Positions 43,388-52,480 of a DNA stretch of 64,000 nt are shown one piece after another. This DNA is from Chitinophaga pinensis (GTDB lineage Bacteria > Bacteroidota > Bacteroidia > UKL13-3). The notes under the pieces are model-generated. The model worked only from the letters and a program-made list of their open reading frames with translations. It was not told the DNA's origin and ran no database searches. The number at the start of each line of letters is the position of its first letter. The first letter of the stretch is position 1. Position numbers and translations under genes: made by a program. Location of the stretch: the NCBI GenBank assembly GCA_945898275.1, contig CAMDHZ010000003.1:124001-188000 (forward strand), in the 5' to 3' direction.

Positions 43388-46249
43388 ATGAACAGGATTT
43401 TACAATTTTTGGCTTTAAGCCTCCTACCAATCTTTGCATTTGCCCAAAATACAGCAAGTCTGAAAGGTAAAGTAATTGATAAAAAAGACCAATCTGAATT
43501 AATTGGTGTAACCGTTTTAATCAAAGGAACTTCGTTTGGAACTGCTACAGATATCAATGGAAATTTTCTAATCAAAAATATTAAACCGGGTCAATACGCA
43601 ATCGAAATATCATTTATTGGTTATAAAAAGGTAATTCAAACTGACATTCGTGTTAAGGCTGGCGAAACCAAAGACTTAGGCACTTATCAACTAATTGAAT
43701 CCACTGCAAATATTGATGAAGTTGTAATTTTAGGTAAGAAACCGCTCATTGATATCGAAAAAGGTCAAAGCTTAAACACCATCACCCAAGAGAACATTGA
43801 ACTTGGTCCTGCGCGTCAATTGCAAAAAATCATCAATACACAGCCTGGTGTCATTCAATCCCCTGCGGGAGTTAGCATTAGAGGAAGTAGAACCTATGAA
43901 ACGGGAACATATATTGATGGCGTTTCTGTGACCGACCCCATGGCTGGAACAGGTTTTGGTTTAGACATTGGGGCAAATGCAATTGGTGAAATTGAAATTA
44001 CAACGGGTGGTGTGGGCGCAGAAATTGGAGATGCCACCGCTGGTGTAGTAAGCGCAAGAACCAAAACTGCTGGAAACAAATTAGATGTAAGCGGTTCTTA
44101 TAAAAGAGACAATTTTGGGTTCAACAACGATTGGATCAGCACATGGAACAGCCAAGTTTTAGAGGTAAACATTGGCACACCTATTTTTAAAAAAGCATTT
44201 GACGGCAGGTTGAAATTTAACACCGCCTTAAGAGCCTCTTTTACTGACGAGTTTTACAGAAACCCAGCGAATCAATTGCAATCTTCTGTGCTTCAAGAAA
44301 AAGGAATGAACCCCACCCGTTGGACACCCTTTCAAGATAACCGATGGAGTGGCTTCATGAAGTTTAGCTATGATTTTAAAAAGGGAAAAATCTTAACTGG
44401 AACGGTATTAAGAAGTTTGTCTATTAATCAAGATGTAAACATGTTGCGCATTTTTGGCAATGATGTTCCCTTTCAACCGGGCTACCAATATAATTTTAGC
44501 CAACAAATGGACAATGCCAATACCTTTACCCATGAGGCATTTATGCAAATGTTAAACTTTAAGCATTCTGTAAATAAGCGCTTAAGTTATAATGCAACTG
44601 TTTCTAGGTTTTTAGTTCAACTTCGTGCAGATGCAAATGGCAGAGTTTGGCGTCCGGTTAATGTAGACCAAGTATTTGACCCAGGTTCAATTAACCAGTT
44701 TCCAATAGAGGTTTTTCCTCCTACAGCTGCGGACAGCGTAGTGTATGTCAATCCGCCCTCTGGCTTTTTTAACAATAATGGGATAGCAACTTTGTGGCAT
44801 CATCATTATTTAGAAGAATATGTTGCCAAAGCAACGGGTAATTATTTTAGCAAAAACTCCCTCAACAAACTCACCTTTGGCTTTGAAATGAAGTTCCAAG
44901 AAATGTTATGGATTGATATAGTTCGTCCATGGATAGGAGCTCCAATTCAATTAGCCGATGGCACATATTCACAAACCTTTCGTTTAGGTCAACAAAGCGA
45001 TGTTTGGCAGGTAAGTCCAAGACGTGGCGGCTTTTTTGTTACAGACCAAATAAAGTACAAAGGCTTAATTGCCAGCATTGGCGGACGATTTGAGTATTGG
45101 GCTCCGGGCAAATATGTAGACGATGCAGTTGAAGACCCAAGAGCTCCCATTTTAGATGCGGTGAGAGAAGATTATAAAAACAGTACCGTAAAAATTGGTA
45201 ACCTTAGGTACAAATTTAGGTTTCTACCTAAAATAAATGCAACCTTCCCGATAGCCGAAAACAAAATGTTGTATTTCAATTATGGCCATACCACTATTCT
45301 GCCCCATCCAAGCTTTATTTATCCCGGTTTGAACCCAAACTATCAGGACAGATCAACACTTTCGAGGGTTGGAAATCCTAACCTAAATCCAGAAGTTGAT
45401 ATTAGTTATGAAATAGGTTTAAAAAGCTCGCTTGGTTCAAACGATGCTTTAATCATTTCTGCTTTTTTTAAAGACAAATATGACTTTGTAACTACAACAT
45501 CAGTTATCATTAAAGACATTACTGGCAGAGAAGTATCCAGAACTATTAGGATTAACAGTGATTATGCGCGCACAAGGGGTTTGGAAGTAAATTACATCAA
45601 ACGTTATAAAAACTGGTACCAAGGCCAGGCGGCCTTTACTTATATGGTGAGCACAGGCCAAAGTGCTTCTGCCAATGAGGCATTGAAGGATATTTTAGCC
45701 ACTGGAACTGTTGAAGACACAAAAGAGTATTACCTGCCATGGGATGTTCCCTTCGATTTTAAAACCAATCATGTTTTCAAAATTGAAAAGAAAGGTGGAT
45801 TGTTTAATTTGCCTTGGCTCAACAATATGAGTTTTTATTTTGAAACGGTATTTAGAACTGGGGTGAGGTACACACCATTTGTTTTTGATAGAAACGACCC
45901 AAGTACAGGAAGACCTATTTTTGTAGAAAATCCAGACCCAGATGCGCGTTGGAGTAAAATTGGAACGCCATGGTTCTGGGCAGATTTCACCTACAGTAAA
46001 TATTGGAAAATTAACAAAACCACACTTGGCTTTAACATACAAATCACTAACATTTTAAATAATAAGAACGCTTCTATCATAAATCCAGTTACAGGCAGAG
46101 CCTACCAATTAGGAGATAATGTTCCGGATTCTTGGGTTGACCCAAGGTATGTTGATCCAAGATTGGGCGTGAGTGGTCCGCCACCTACAAATCCAGCTAG
46201 ATTTTTGGAACAAAGGCATATTATGTTAGGCTTAACATTTAAGTTTTAA
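43388..46249 (+). CDS. TonB-dependent outer-membrane receptor with carboxypeptidase-like regulatory domain
   Basis: Start at ATG 43388; the TTG codon just before it is in frame but less likely. The 953-residue protein has a signal peptide (LSLLPIFAFAQ), a carboxypeptidase-regulatory-like domain (KGKVIDKKDQSELIGVTV...IKNIKPGQY), a plug domain (NTQPGVIQSPAGVSIRGSRT, YIDGVSVTD) and a large beta barrel ending in the aromatic MLGLTFKF. It should import a large substrate across the outer membrane using TonB. No SusD-like partner or enzyme follows, so the substrate cannot be predicted. Confidence 0.93.
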   Translation: MNRILQFLALSLLPIFAFAQNTASLKGKVIDKKDQSELIGVTVLIKGTSFGTATDINGNFLIKNIKPGQYAIEISFIGYKKVIQTDIRVKAGETKDLGTYQLIESTANIDEVVILGKKPLIDIEKGQSLNTITQENIELGPARQLQKIINTQPGVIQSPAGVSIRGSRTYETGTYIDGVSVTDPMAGTGFGLDIGANAIGEIEITTGGVGAEIGDATAGVVSARTKTAGNKLDVSGSYKRDNFGFNNDWISTWNSQVLEVNIGTPIFKKAFDGRLKFNTALRASFTDEFYRNPANQLQSSVLQEKGMNPTRWTPFQDNRWSGFMKFSYDFKKGKILTGTVLRSLSINQDVNMLRIFGNDVPFQPGYQYNFSQQMDNANTFTHEAFMQMLNFKHSVNKRLSYNATVSRFLVQLRADANGRVWRPVNVDQVFDPGSINQFPIEVFPPTAADSVVYVNPPSGFFNNNGIATLWHHHYLEEYVAKATGNYFSKNSLNKLTFGFEMKFQEMLWIDIVRPWIGAPIQLADGTYSQTFRLGQQSDVWQVSPRRGGFFVTDQIKYKGLIASIGGRFEYWAPGKYVDDAVEDPRAPILDAVREDYKNSTVKIGNLRYKFRFLPKINATFPIAENKMLYFNYGHTTILPHPSFIYPGLNPNYQDRSTLSRVGNPNLNPEVDISYEIGLKSSLGSNDALIISAFFKDKYDFVTTTSVIIKDITGREVSRTIRINSDYARTRGLEVNYIKRYKNWYQGQAAFTYMVSTGQSASANEALKDILATGTVEDTKEYYLPWDVPFDFKTNHVFKIEKKGGLFNLPWLNNMSFYFETVFRTGVRYTPFVFDRNDPSTGRPIFVENPDPDARWSKIGTPWFWADFTYSKYWKINKTTLGFNIQITNILNNKNASIINPVTGRAYQLGDNVPDSWVDPRYVDPRLGVSGPPPTNPARFLEQRHIMLGLTFKF
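45326..45335 (-). repeat. GGTTYRAACC word, copy 12
   Basis: In the TonB receptor gene, encoding GLNPN on the plus strand; preceded by CCC in place of TTC. Confidence 0.6.
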
Positions 46250-46319
46250 CATCTTTTTTTTAACAAAATTTTGAGATTTGGTTTCTTAGTTTGGTTTAAA
46301 TACTAACTATAAAAATTGC

Positions 46320-46327
46320 TACCTTTG
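46320..46327 (+). promoter_or_regulatory. -7 promoter box TACCTTTG directly before rocD
   Basis: A perfect TANNTTTG match only 4 nt before the ATG, so the rocD transcript is likely leaderless. A TTTG lies 26 nt upstream, longer than the usual spacer. Confidence 0.5.
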
Positions 46328-46331
46328 GGCC

Positions 46332-47573
46332 ATGATTGCTACAGAAGTAAAAGACAGCCAGTATTTCATTGAATTAGAACATCATTTTGGGGCACATAAT
46401 TATCATCCCATTCCGGTGGTAATAGAAAAAGGCGAAGGAATTTTTGTTTGGGATGTTGAAGGCAAACAATATTTCGACTTTCTTTCTGCGTACAGTGCGG
46501 TTAATCAGGGTCACGGGCACCCGAAAATAATTGAGGCATTGACTTCTCAAGCCTCTAAAATAGCCTTAACTAGCCGAGCCTTTCATAACAATAGGTTAGG
46601 AGAATATGAAAAGTTCATCACCGAGTATTTTGGATTTGATAAAGTGCTCCCAATGAATACTGGTGTTGAAGGTGGTGAAACTGCCATCAAGCTTGCTAGG
46701 CGTTGGGGATACACGGTAAAACAAATTCCGGAAAACCAAGCCAAGATAGTCTTTGTTGAAGGCAATTTCTGGGGAAGAACCATGGCAGCCATTAGTTCTA
46801 GCAGCGACCCGAGTAGTTATGCCGGATTTGGTCCATTTATGCCAGGTTTTGGTTTAATTCCATATAATGATATTGACGCATTAGAAAACATATTAGCCTC
46901 AGACCCTCACATTGCTGGATTTATGTTTGAACCCATTCAAGGTGAGGCAGGCGTTGTGGTTCCTGAGGCAGGTTATTTACAAAAGGTGCGAGAACTTTGC
47001 ACAAAATATAAGGTTTTAATGATTGCTGACGAAGTTCAAACTGGACTTTGCAGAACAGGAAAAATGTTGGCTTGCGACCATGAAGGTGTTAAACCAGATA
47101 TTCTAATTTTAGGCAAGGCCCTCTCGGGAGGCTTGTTACCCATTTCTGCAGTTTTGGCAAATGATGAAATTATGTTAACCATTAAACCAGGTGAACATGG
47201 TTCTACTTACGGAGGCAATCCATTGGCATGTGCAGTAGCAACCTCCTCTTTGAAAGTTTTGATAGATGAAAATCTAGCAGAAAATGCCGAGAAAATGGGT
47301 GTCATTTTTAGAGAAAGAATGAATGCACTAATGGCCAAAACAAATCTCATAAGTGCCGTAAGAGGTAAAGGACTTCTAAATGCAATTGTTATCAAACCTT
47401 TTGGTAATAAATCTGGATGGGATATTTGTTTAATGCTCAAAGAAAACGGACTGCTAGCCAAACAAACCCATGGCGATATCATTAGGTTTGCCCCTCCCCT
47501 TACCATCAATGCCTCTCAAATGCATGAGGCTTGTGACATTATCGAAAGCACCTTGTTGTCCTTAAATAAATAA
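46332..47573 (+). CDS. rocD: Ornithine-oxo-acid aminotransferase
   Basis: A 413-residue class III PLP aminotransferase. [47 protein letters not shown] and [15 protein letters not shown] (with the PLP lysine) and [16 protein letters not shown] are the blocks of ornithine aminotransferase. It converts ornithine and 2-oxoglutarate to glutamate semialdehyde and glutamate, linking arginine breakdown with proline synthesis. It is followed 7 bp later by fhs and is probably co-transcribed with it. Confidence 0.92.
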   Translation: MIATEVKDSQYFIELEHHFGAHNYHPIPVVIEKGEGIFVWDVEGKQYFDFLSAYSAVNQGHGHPKIIEALTSQASKIALTSRAFHNNRLGEYEKFITEYFGFDKVLPMNTGVEGGETAIKLARRWGYTVKQIPENQAKIVFVEGNFWGRTMAAISSSSDPSSYAGFGPFMPGFGLIPYNDIDALENILASDPHIAGFMFEPIQGEAGVVVPEAGYLQKVRELCTKYKVLMIADEVQTGLCRTGKMLACDHEGVKPDILILGKALSGGLLPISAVLANDEIMLTIKPGEHGSTYGGNPLACAVATSSLKVLIDENLAENAEKMGVIFRERMNALMAKTNLISAVRGKGLLNAIVIKPFGNKSGWDICLMLKENGLLAKQTHGDIIRFAPPLTINASQMHEACDIIESTLLSLNK

Positions 47574-47580
47574 ACATAAC

Positions 47581-49245
47581 ATGAAATCAGATATAGAAAT
47601 TGCACACGAAGTTGCATTGCAACCTATCAAAGATATAGCCGCAAGTATTGGCATTTCAGAAGAAGCGTTAGAAGCTTATGGTAAATTTAAAGCAAAGGTT
47701 CGGTTTGAACCAAACGCTGATAAAATAAATCAGTGCAATTTGATATTGGTTACCGCTACTACACCCAATAAAAGTGGCTCAGGAAAAACTACTACTTCTG
47801 TTGCTTTGGCGCAAGGCCTCAACAAGATTGGCAAAAAAGCAATTGTGGCTTTGAGAGAACCAAGCTTGGGACCTGTGTTTGGCATGAAAGGTGGGGCTGC
47901 AGGCGGGGGCTATTCGCAGGTTTTACCCATGGAAGACATTAACTTGCATTTTACCGGAGATTTTCACGCCATCACCTCAGCCAATAATACCTTGGCCGCA
48001 TTGTTAGATAATTATCAATACTACAACAAAAACAATCCAAACGGACTCAAGCAAATTGTTTGGAGAAGAGTGCTTGATGTTAATGATAGATCTTTAAGAT
48101 ATATGCTAAGTGGCCTAAACGGCAGCAGCAATGGCATTCCAACCGAAACCGGATTTGACATTACCCCTGCAAGTGAAATCATGGCCATTTTTTGTTTGGC
48201 AAATTCTTTAACCGATTTAAGAAGTAGGATAGAGAATATTCTTCTTGGGTACAAATACGACGATGCCCCTTTTTATGTAAAAGACCTTGGCGTTAGTGGT
48301 GCTTTGGTAGCCTTACTGAAAGATGCTTTTATGCCAAACTTGGTTCAAACCATAGAAGGAGGCGCAGCGTTTATACACGGCGGACCATTTGCCAATATAG
48401 CCCATGGTTGCAATAGCATTATGGCAACTAAAGCAGCCATGCAACATTCAGAATACACTGTAACAGAATCAGGTTTTGGCTCTGATTTAGGTGGTGAGAA
48501 ATTTTTAAACATCAAATGCAGAACAGCAGGTATTGCGCCAAAGGCATGTGTTTTGGTAACTACCACCCAAAGCATAAAACTCCATGGAAAAGTAGATGAA
48601 AAATTGATTAAGCAACCCAACTTGGAAGGCTTAAAAGCAGGAATTGTTAATGTGCAACGTCATATAGAAAACTTACAACAATTTGGACAAACAGTAATTC
48701 TTGCGCTCAACAAATTTGGCTTTGATACAGAGGAAGAAATTTCATTTATTGAAAATTGGTGTAAAGAACTGGGTGCTCATTTTGCAATTAACGAAGGCTT
48801 TGCAAAAGGTGGTGAAGGAGCGGCAAGTCTTGCAAAAAAGGTGGTTGAGATTGTTGAAAATCAAGCTTCAAAACCAATTGTTCATACCTATGAGTTGAGC
48901 GATAGCATCGAAGACAAGATTTTTAAAATTGTGACCAAAGTTTATAAAGGCAAATCTGTTACGTTTGGCAAGAACGCGAAAACAGCACTCAAAAAAATTA
49001 AAACGCTTGGATTAGCGCATTTACCAGTATGCATCGCCAAAACCCAGTTTAGCTTTACCGAGAACGCCACTTTGGTGGGCGCAGAAGAAGGTTTTAACAT
49101 TCATATAGACAATTTGGTTATCAATGCAGGTGCAGGCTTTATAGTTGCCGTAGCAGGTGAAATCATGCGCATGCCAGGTTTGCCCAAAGAACCCGCTGCC
49201 AATGTAATTGATGTGGTGGATGGAGAGATTGTGAATTTGAGTTAA
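47581..49245 (+). CDS. fhs: Formate-tetrahydrofolate ligase
   Basis: A 554-residue protein of normal family length. The ATP-binding TPNKSGSGKTTTSVALAQGL, the REPSLGPVFGMKGGAAGGGYSQV block and DFHAITSANNTLAALLDN are characteristic. It makes 10-formyltetrahydrofolate from formate and ATP, feeding one-carbon units to purine and formyl-methionine synthesis. The gene contains two copies of the repeated word. Confidence 0.96.
   Translation: MKSDIEIAHEVALQPIKDIAASIGISEEALEAYGKFKAKVRFEPNADKINQCNLILVTATTPNKSGSGKTTTSVALAQGLNKIGKKAIVALREPSLGPVFGMKGGAAGGGYSQVLPMEDINLHFTGDFHAITSANNTLAALLDNYQYYNKNNPNGLKQIVWRRVLDVNDRSLRYMLSGLNGSSNGIPTETGFDITPASEIMAIFCLANSLTDLRSRIENILLGYKYDDAPFYVKDLGVSGALVALLKDAFMPNLVQTIEGGAAFIHGGPFANIAHGCNSIMATKAAMQHSEYTVTESGFGSDLGGEKFLNIKCRTAGIAPKACVLVTTTQSIKLHGKVDEKLIKQPNLEGLKAGIVNVQRHIENLQQFGQTVILALNKFGFDTEEEISFIENWCKELGAHFAINEGFAKGGEGAASLAKKVVEIVENQASKPIVHTYELSDSIEDKIFKIVTKVYKGKSVTFGKNAKTALKKIKTLGLAHLPVCIAKTQFSFTENATLVGAEEGFNIHIDNLVINAGAGFIVAVAGEIMRMPGLPKEPAANVIDVVDGEIVNLS
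47702..47711 (-). repeat. GGTTYRAACC word, copy 13 (extended)
   Basis: In fhs, encoding VRFEPN on the plus strand; the minus strand reads GGTTCAAACCGAACC. Confidence 0.68.
48342..48351 (+). repeat. GGTTYRAACC word, copy 14
   Basis: In fhs, encoding the LVQT of NLVQTIEGG, part of a region conserved in the family; protein constraint may contribute. Confidence 0.5.
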
Positions 49246-49281
49246 TTTCAGGTTTGATAGATTCTGCCGTCTTTTTTATAT

Positions 49282-49659
49282 TCAATCTTTTTTAAAACCG
49301 ATTTGCGTTCTTTCTGTAAAAGTTGGCCTTACAAGTTCTTCAATGATGCTGTAAATATTACGAATATGCTCGTTATGCTCACCCTGTGTTTCATCAAGTT
49401 CATTTATTTTCTTTGCTAACTCATCATAATTGGCAGACCATTGCCGCATTTTTACAAATACCCTCATAATTGATATGTTTACCTGAATGGCTGTTTTACT
49501 GCTAAGAACAGAAGATAGCATTGCAACACCTTGTTCTGTGAACATATAAGGTGGGGTCCTTCGACCGCCCCAACTTGCGGTCACAAAATGTGACTTCAAG
49601 TTTTCCCATTCATTGACGGTAATTTGGAACATGAAATCTTCAGGGAACCTTGATTCCAA
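49282..49659 (-). pseudogene. 3' remnant of an ORF6N-domain protein gene
   Basis: The 125-codon frame starts in the middle of the ORF6N domain: RFPEDFMFQIT, then FTEQGVAMLSSVLSSKTAIQVNISIMRVFVKMR, and a coiled-coil tail. Intact members begin about 60 residues earlier with the start of the domain. Upstream of 49659 the frame reads Ile-Leu and then meets TGA, and no ATG precedes the domain. It is therefore a 5'-truncated gene. ORF6N proteins occur in phages and as chromosomal orphans. A TTG start giving a short product is possible but unlikely. Confidence 0.7.
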
Positions 49660-49762
49660 AATCTTTCAATTGGCTTATAATTTTGCTAGGTGAAATTGTA
49701 TTTATAGGAGCCATTAGCTTACTCATTAAAAGGGATAATAAAGCTGTGACTTAAACAAAAAT
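49660..49762. other. Gap with a possible 3' gene fragment on the plus strand
   Basis: A plus-strand frame across about 49640-49753 reads a hydrophobic segment (FNWLIILLGEIVFIGAISLL) ending with TAA and no start. It could be the tail of a deleted membrane-protein gene. The junction of two truncated pieces suggests a deletion here. Confidence 0.3.
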
Positions 49763-50410
49763 TTATTGTAAAACCCAACTTATACCATTAACTTTTTTAA
49801 TCCCTACTAAACCTTTGGAGAAAGAAATGTATAGGTCTTTGATTTCAGTAGAAAGCGAAGTCGCCGCCTTATTAATTGGTAAATGATAAATATCCGAATA
49901 AGATTTACCATTAATGGTAGTATCACCAACAAAAATATACCCCTTTTGGAGCCCATTACTGCCAGTCATGCTCGAGCTTTTTACAAGGCCTAAATCATGT
50001 AAATCGGTATCGATGCTAAAGTAATAGGTCTGGTTTACCTCTGTATGCAAAATTCCAGGTTGGTTTTTTGAAGATAATGAAAAATCAATATCAATATAAT
50101 CATTTCCAGACTGTCCATAACTTGAATAATTATAATTCTTTTCAATATATTCACGATAAACTGGACAAGCACCTTGTTTTAACTGTTCCCCTATATAGGT
50201 ATAAAAATTAACATAGACTGCAAAACTAATAATTTGCCCATTTGATGATTTAAAAGACACCTGTTGGTAACGCTCCTGCAATGATTCAAAAAAAGCAATT
50301 TGCTTTGGGTTTAGTTTCATCAATTTATTTTGAACATTATCACAATTGCAAGCGCTCCAAATAGAAGTTGTTGCAATCAAAACAATACAAATAATAATTT
50401 TAGTTTTCAT
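49763..50410 (-). CDS. Predicted lipoprotein of unknown function
   Basis: A 215-residue protein with lipobox IWSAC (Cys21) followed by CDNVQ. The mature part has many Tyr, Ser and Asn residues (NYNYSSYGQSGNDYIDIDF) and predicted beta strands; no family recognised. It lies 12 bp downstream of murI on the same strand, so it may be in the murI transcript. Confidence 0.6.
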   Translation of the reverse strand: MKTKIIICIVLIATTSIWSACNCDNVQNKLMKLNPKQIAFFESLQERYQQVSFKSSNGQIISFAVYVNFYTYIGEQLKQGACPVYREYIEKNYNYSSYGQSGNDYIDIDFSLSSKNQPGILHTEVNQTYYFSIDTDLHDLGLVKSSSMTGSNGLQKGYIFVGDTTINGKSYSDIYHLPINKAATSLSTEIKDLYISFSKGLVGIKKVNGISWVLQ

Positions 50411-50422
50411 AAAAATATAAAT

Positions 50423-51259
50423 TTAGTCTTCCCAAATATTAAACTGTTTAAGCTTCACCTTTTCCTCAAAGAAAATTTTACTGGTTTCTTCAAAACTTTG
50501 TGTATAATCGCTCACAAAGAATTGTTTATCTGCTTTGCTTAAACCAAATTTACTACCAGGATTAAGCAAATTATGCTTTTCTAAAACAGATTTAACGTGA
50601 TTGGCAACTACTTCACTGCTATCAATTACAGCTACCTTTTTACCATAAAATTTTTGTATCTCATTCTTAATTAACGGATAATGGGTACAACCCAAAATTA
50701 AGGCATCTATATCTCCCAATTTAGATTTGGAAAGATAAGAATTGATAATCGTTTGACTTATCTTATTGTTATAAAAACCTTCTTCAATCATTGGAGCTAG
50801 CAGGGGGGTAGCTAATTGAGAAACATCAGCAACAGGGTCTAAATGAGAAATTCGTTTACTATAAACATTTGAGCTAACGGTTCTTTTGGTTGCTATAACG
50901 CCAATTTTCTTTCTGTAGTAATTTTTAACTACAAATTCGGCTGCAGGGTCAATCACATTAACTACTAAATCTTTCATACCCGTGTGTTTAAGGACAGCCT
51001 TATAGCCCGCAGCAGAGGCAGTATTGCAAGCAATCACAATCATCTTGCAGTTTTTAAACATAAGGAATTCAGCAATTTTAAGAGAATAATGTTTAATCGC
51101 CTCTGCACTTTTCTCTCCATAAGGCATATGTGCAGTGTCTCCAAAATAAATTATCTTTTCATTTGGAAGTAAGCGTGTGATTGCACGGGCAACGGTTAAA
51201 CCGCCGATACCTGAATCGAAAATGCCAATGGGTTGAATAGGTTTAGGAAATGTAATCAT
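50423..51259 (-). CDS. murI: Glutamate racemase
   Basis: A 278-residue protein with GIFDSGIGGLTVARAI at the N-terminus and the two catalytic cysteine motifs IACNTASAAGY (near residue 81) and LGCTHYPLI (near 189). It supplies D-glutamate for peptidoglycan. The gene follows the OmpH/Skp operon but a strong terminator lies between. Confidence 0.95.
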   Translation of the reverse strand: MITFPKPIQPIGIFDSGIGGLTVARAITRLLPNEKIIYFGDTAHMPYGEKSAEAIKHYSLKIAEFLMFKNCKMIVIACNTASAAGYKAVLKHTGMKDLVVNVIDPAAEFVVKNYYRKKIGVIATKRTVSSNVYSKRISHLDPVADVSQLATPLLAPMIEEGFYNNKISQTIINSYLSKSKLGDIDALILGCTHYPLIKNEIQKFYGKKVAVIDSSEVVANHVKSVLEKHNLLNPGSKFGLSKADKQFFVSDYTQSFEETSKIFFEEKVKLKQFNIWED

Positions 51260-51286
51260 GTAATTGCAAGGTAATAAAATAAAACA

Positions 51287-51318
51287 AAAAAGGCTGCCTG
51301 AAACCAGGCAGCCTTTTT
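51287..51318 (-). terminator. Terminator of the bamA-skp operon
   Basis: A perfect 14-bp stem AAAAAGGCTGCCTG / CAGGCAGCCTTTTT with a 4-nt loop. It lies between the second OmpH gene and murI. Confidence 0.92.
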
Positions 51319-51337
51319 AAGTTAATGTAGGTTAAAA

Positions 51338-51850
51338 TTACAATATTCCTAATTTCTTTTTAACAGCAGCTAAAACATTGGTATCATCTGGCTTGTATAA
51401 GAAACCTGCAACACTGCTATCCATAATGTAAGTATATCCAGATTCCTTGGCAACTTGCCCAATTGCGCCTTTAGCCTTTTCGATAATTGGCTTTAATAAT
51501 TCAGCTTCTTTTTTACGAATATTTTCTTGCGCACTTTGCTGGAAATCTTGGATACGAGTTTGCATATCTTGCAATTCTTGTTGTTTTACGTTACGAATTG
51601 CTTCAGGCATTGTTTTTTCGCCTTTTTGGTAATCAGCAACTTTCTTTTGAAATTCATCACTCATCTTTTTCAATTCATCTTCCAAAGACTTTCCAAAAGC
51701 TTCCATATCAGTATTTGCCTTTTTGTATTCAGGCATTAGTTGCATAAGTTCTTGTAAATCTACGTATCCGATTTTTTGAGCATTTACGTTGCTACCTGCC
51801 AAAATCAGCATGGCAAAAAAAGCAATAAGGATTCTAAAATTGTTTTTCAT
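51338..51850 (-). CDS. OmpH/Skp family periplasmic chaperone (copy 2)
   Basis: A 170-residue protein with a signal peptide (MKNNFRILIAFFAMLILAGSNVNAQ) and the family start KIGYVDLQELMQLMPEY. A long coiled coil (about residues 45-125) follows, then a C-terminal GYTYIMDSSVAGFLY. Skp trimers hold unfolded outer-membrane proteins on the way to BamA. It is the last gene of the operon, followed by a strong terminator. Confidence 0.9.
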   Translation of the reverse strand: MKNNFRILIAFFAMLILAGSNVNAQKIGYVDLQELMQLMPEYKKANTDMEAFGKSLEDELKKMSDEFQKKVADYQKGEKTMPEAIRNVKQQELQDMQTRIQDFQQSAQENIRKKEAELLKPIIEKAKGAIGQVAKESGYTYIMDSSVAGFLYKPDDTNVLAAVKKKLGIL

Positions 51851-51895
51851 TTTTATTAGTATTGGTTAAATTATTTCTTTCTAAAATCATGCCAT

Positions 51896-52480
51896 TTACC
51901 TGTCACCAGTTGCTGGCTTTGTTTTGTCGTTTCCTTGGGTTTTATTTTTGGTAACATTAACGCCCAATTCTGCTAAAACCTCGTCACTCTTATCATACTT
52001 AGCATTACTGTACATCATAATTACCTCTCCACCTTTGGCAAATATAAAGTCTAGTGCACTTTGTTTTGCAATTTTTTGGCATGCATCAAAAACTTTATCT
52101 TGGATAGGTTTTACCAATTCTTGACGTTTTTTAAAAAGTTCACCTTCATAGCCAAATTTCTTATTCATAAAATCCTTAAGTTCTGTTTCTTTGGCCTTGA
52201 TTTCGGTTTCTTTCTTTTTTTTAAGTTCTTCTGTAAGTAGTACTTGCTCTGCTTGGTACTCCTTTTCCATCTTATCGATTTCTTGCTTCATCGCTTCTGC
52301 TTCCTTTTGCCAATTTTCCGCGATTAAGTCGAGCTGCTTTTGCGCCGACTTATAATCTGGAAGCATATCCATGATATAATCCGTATCTACATAGGCAAAA
52401 CGTTGTGCAAACAAATTTGAATTTCCTAAAAGAAATAGGAAAGCCAATGTGCTAAATAATTTCTTCATTTTCATATTCAT
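51896..52480 (-). CDS. OmpH/Skp family periplasmic chaperone (copy 1)
   Basis: A 194-residue protein. The start overlaps the bamA stop by one base (TAATG), which fixes it. Signal peptide to FAQRFAYVDTDYIMDMLPDY, the family start, then a charged coiled coil (EKEYQAEQVLLTEELKKKKETE) and a C-terminal DFIFAKGGEVIMMYSN. The tail after residue 175 is hydrophilic (KTQGNDKTKPATGDR) and longer than in copy 2. Confidence 0.9.
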   Translation of the reverse strand: MNMKMKKLFSTLAFLFLLGNSNLFAQRFAYVDTDYIMDMLPDYKSAQKQLDLIAENWQKEAEAMKQEIDKMEKEYQAEQVLLTEELKKKKETEIKAKETELKDFMNKKFGYEGELFKKRQELVKPIQDKVFDACQKIAKQSALDFIFAKGGEVIMMYSNAKYDKSDEVLAELGVNVTKNKTQGNDKTKPATGDR

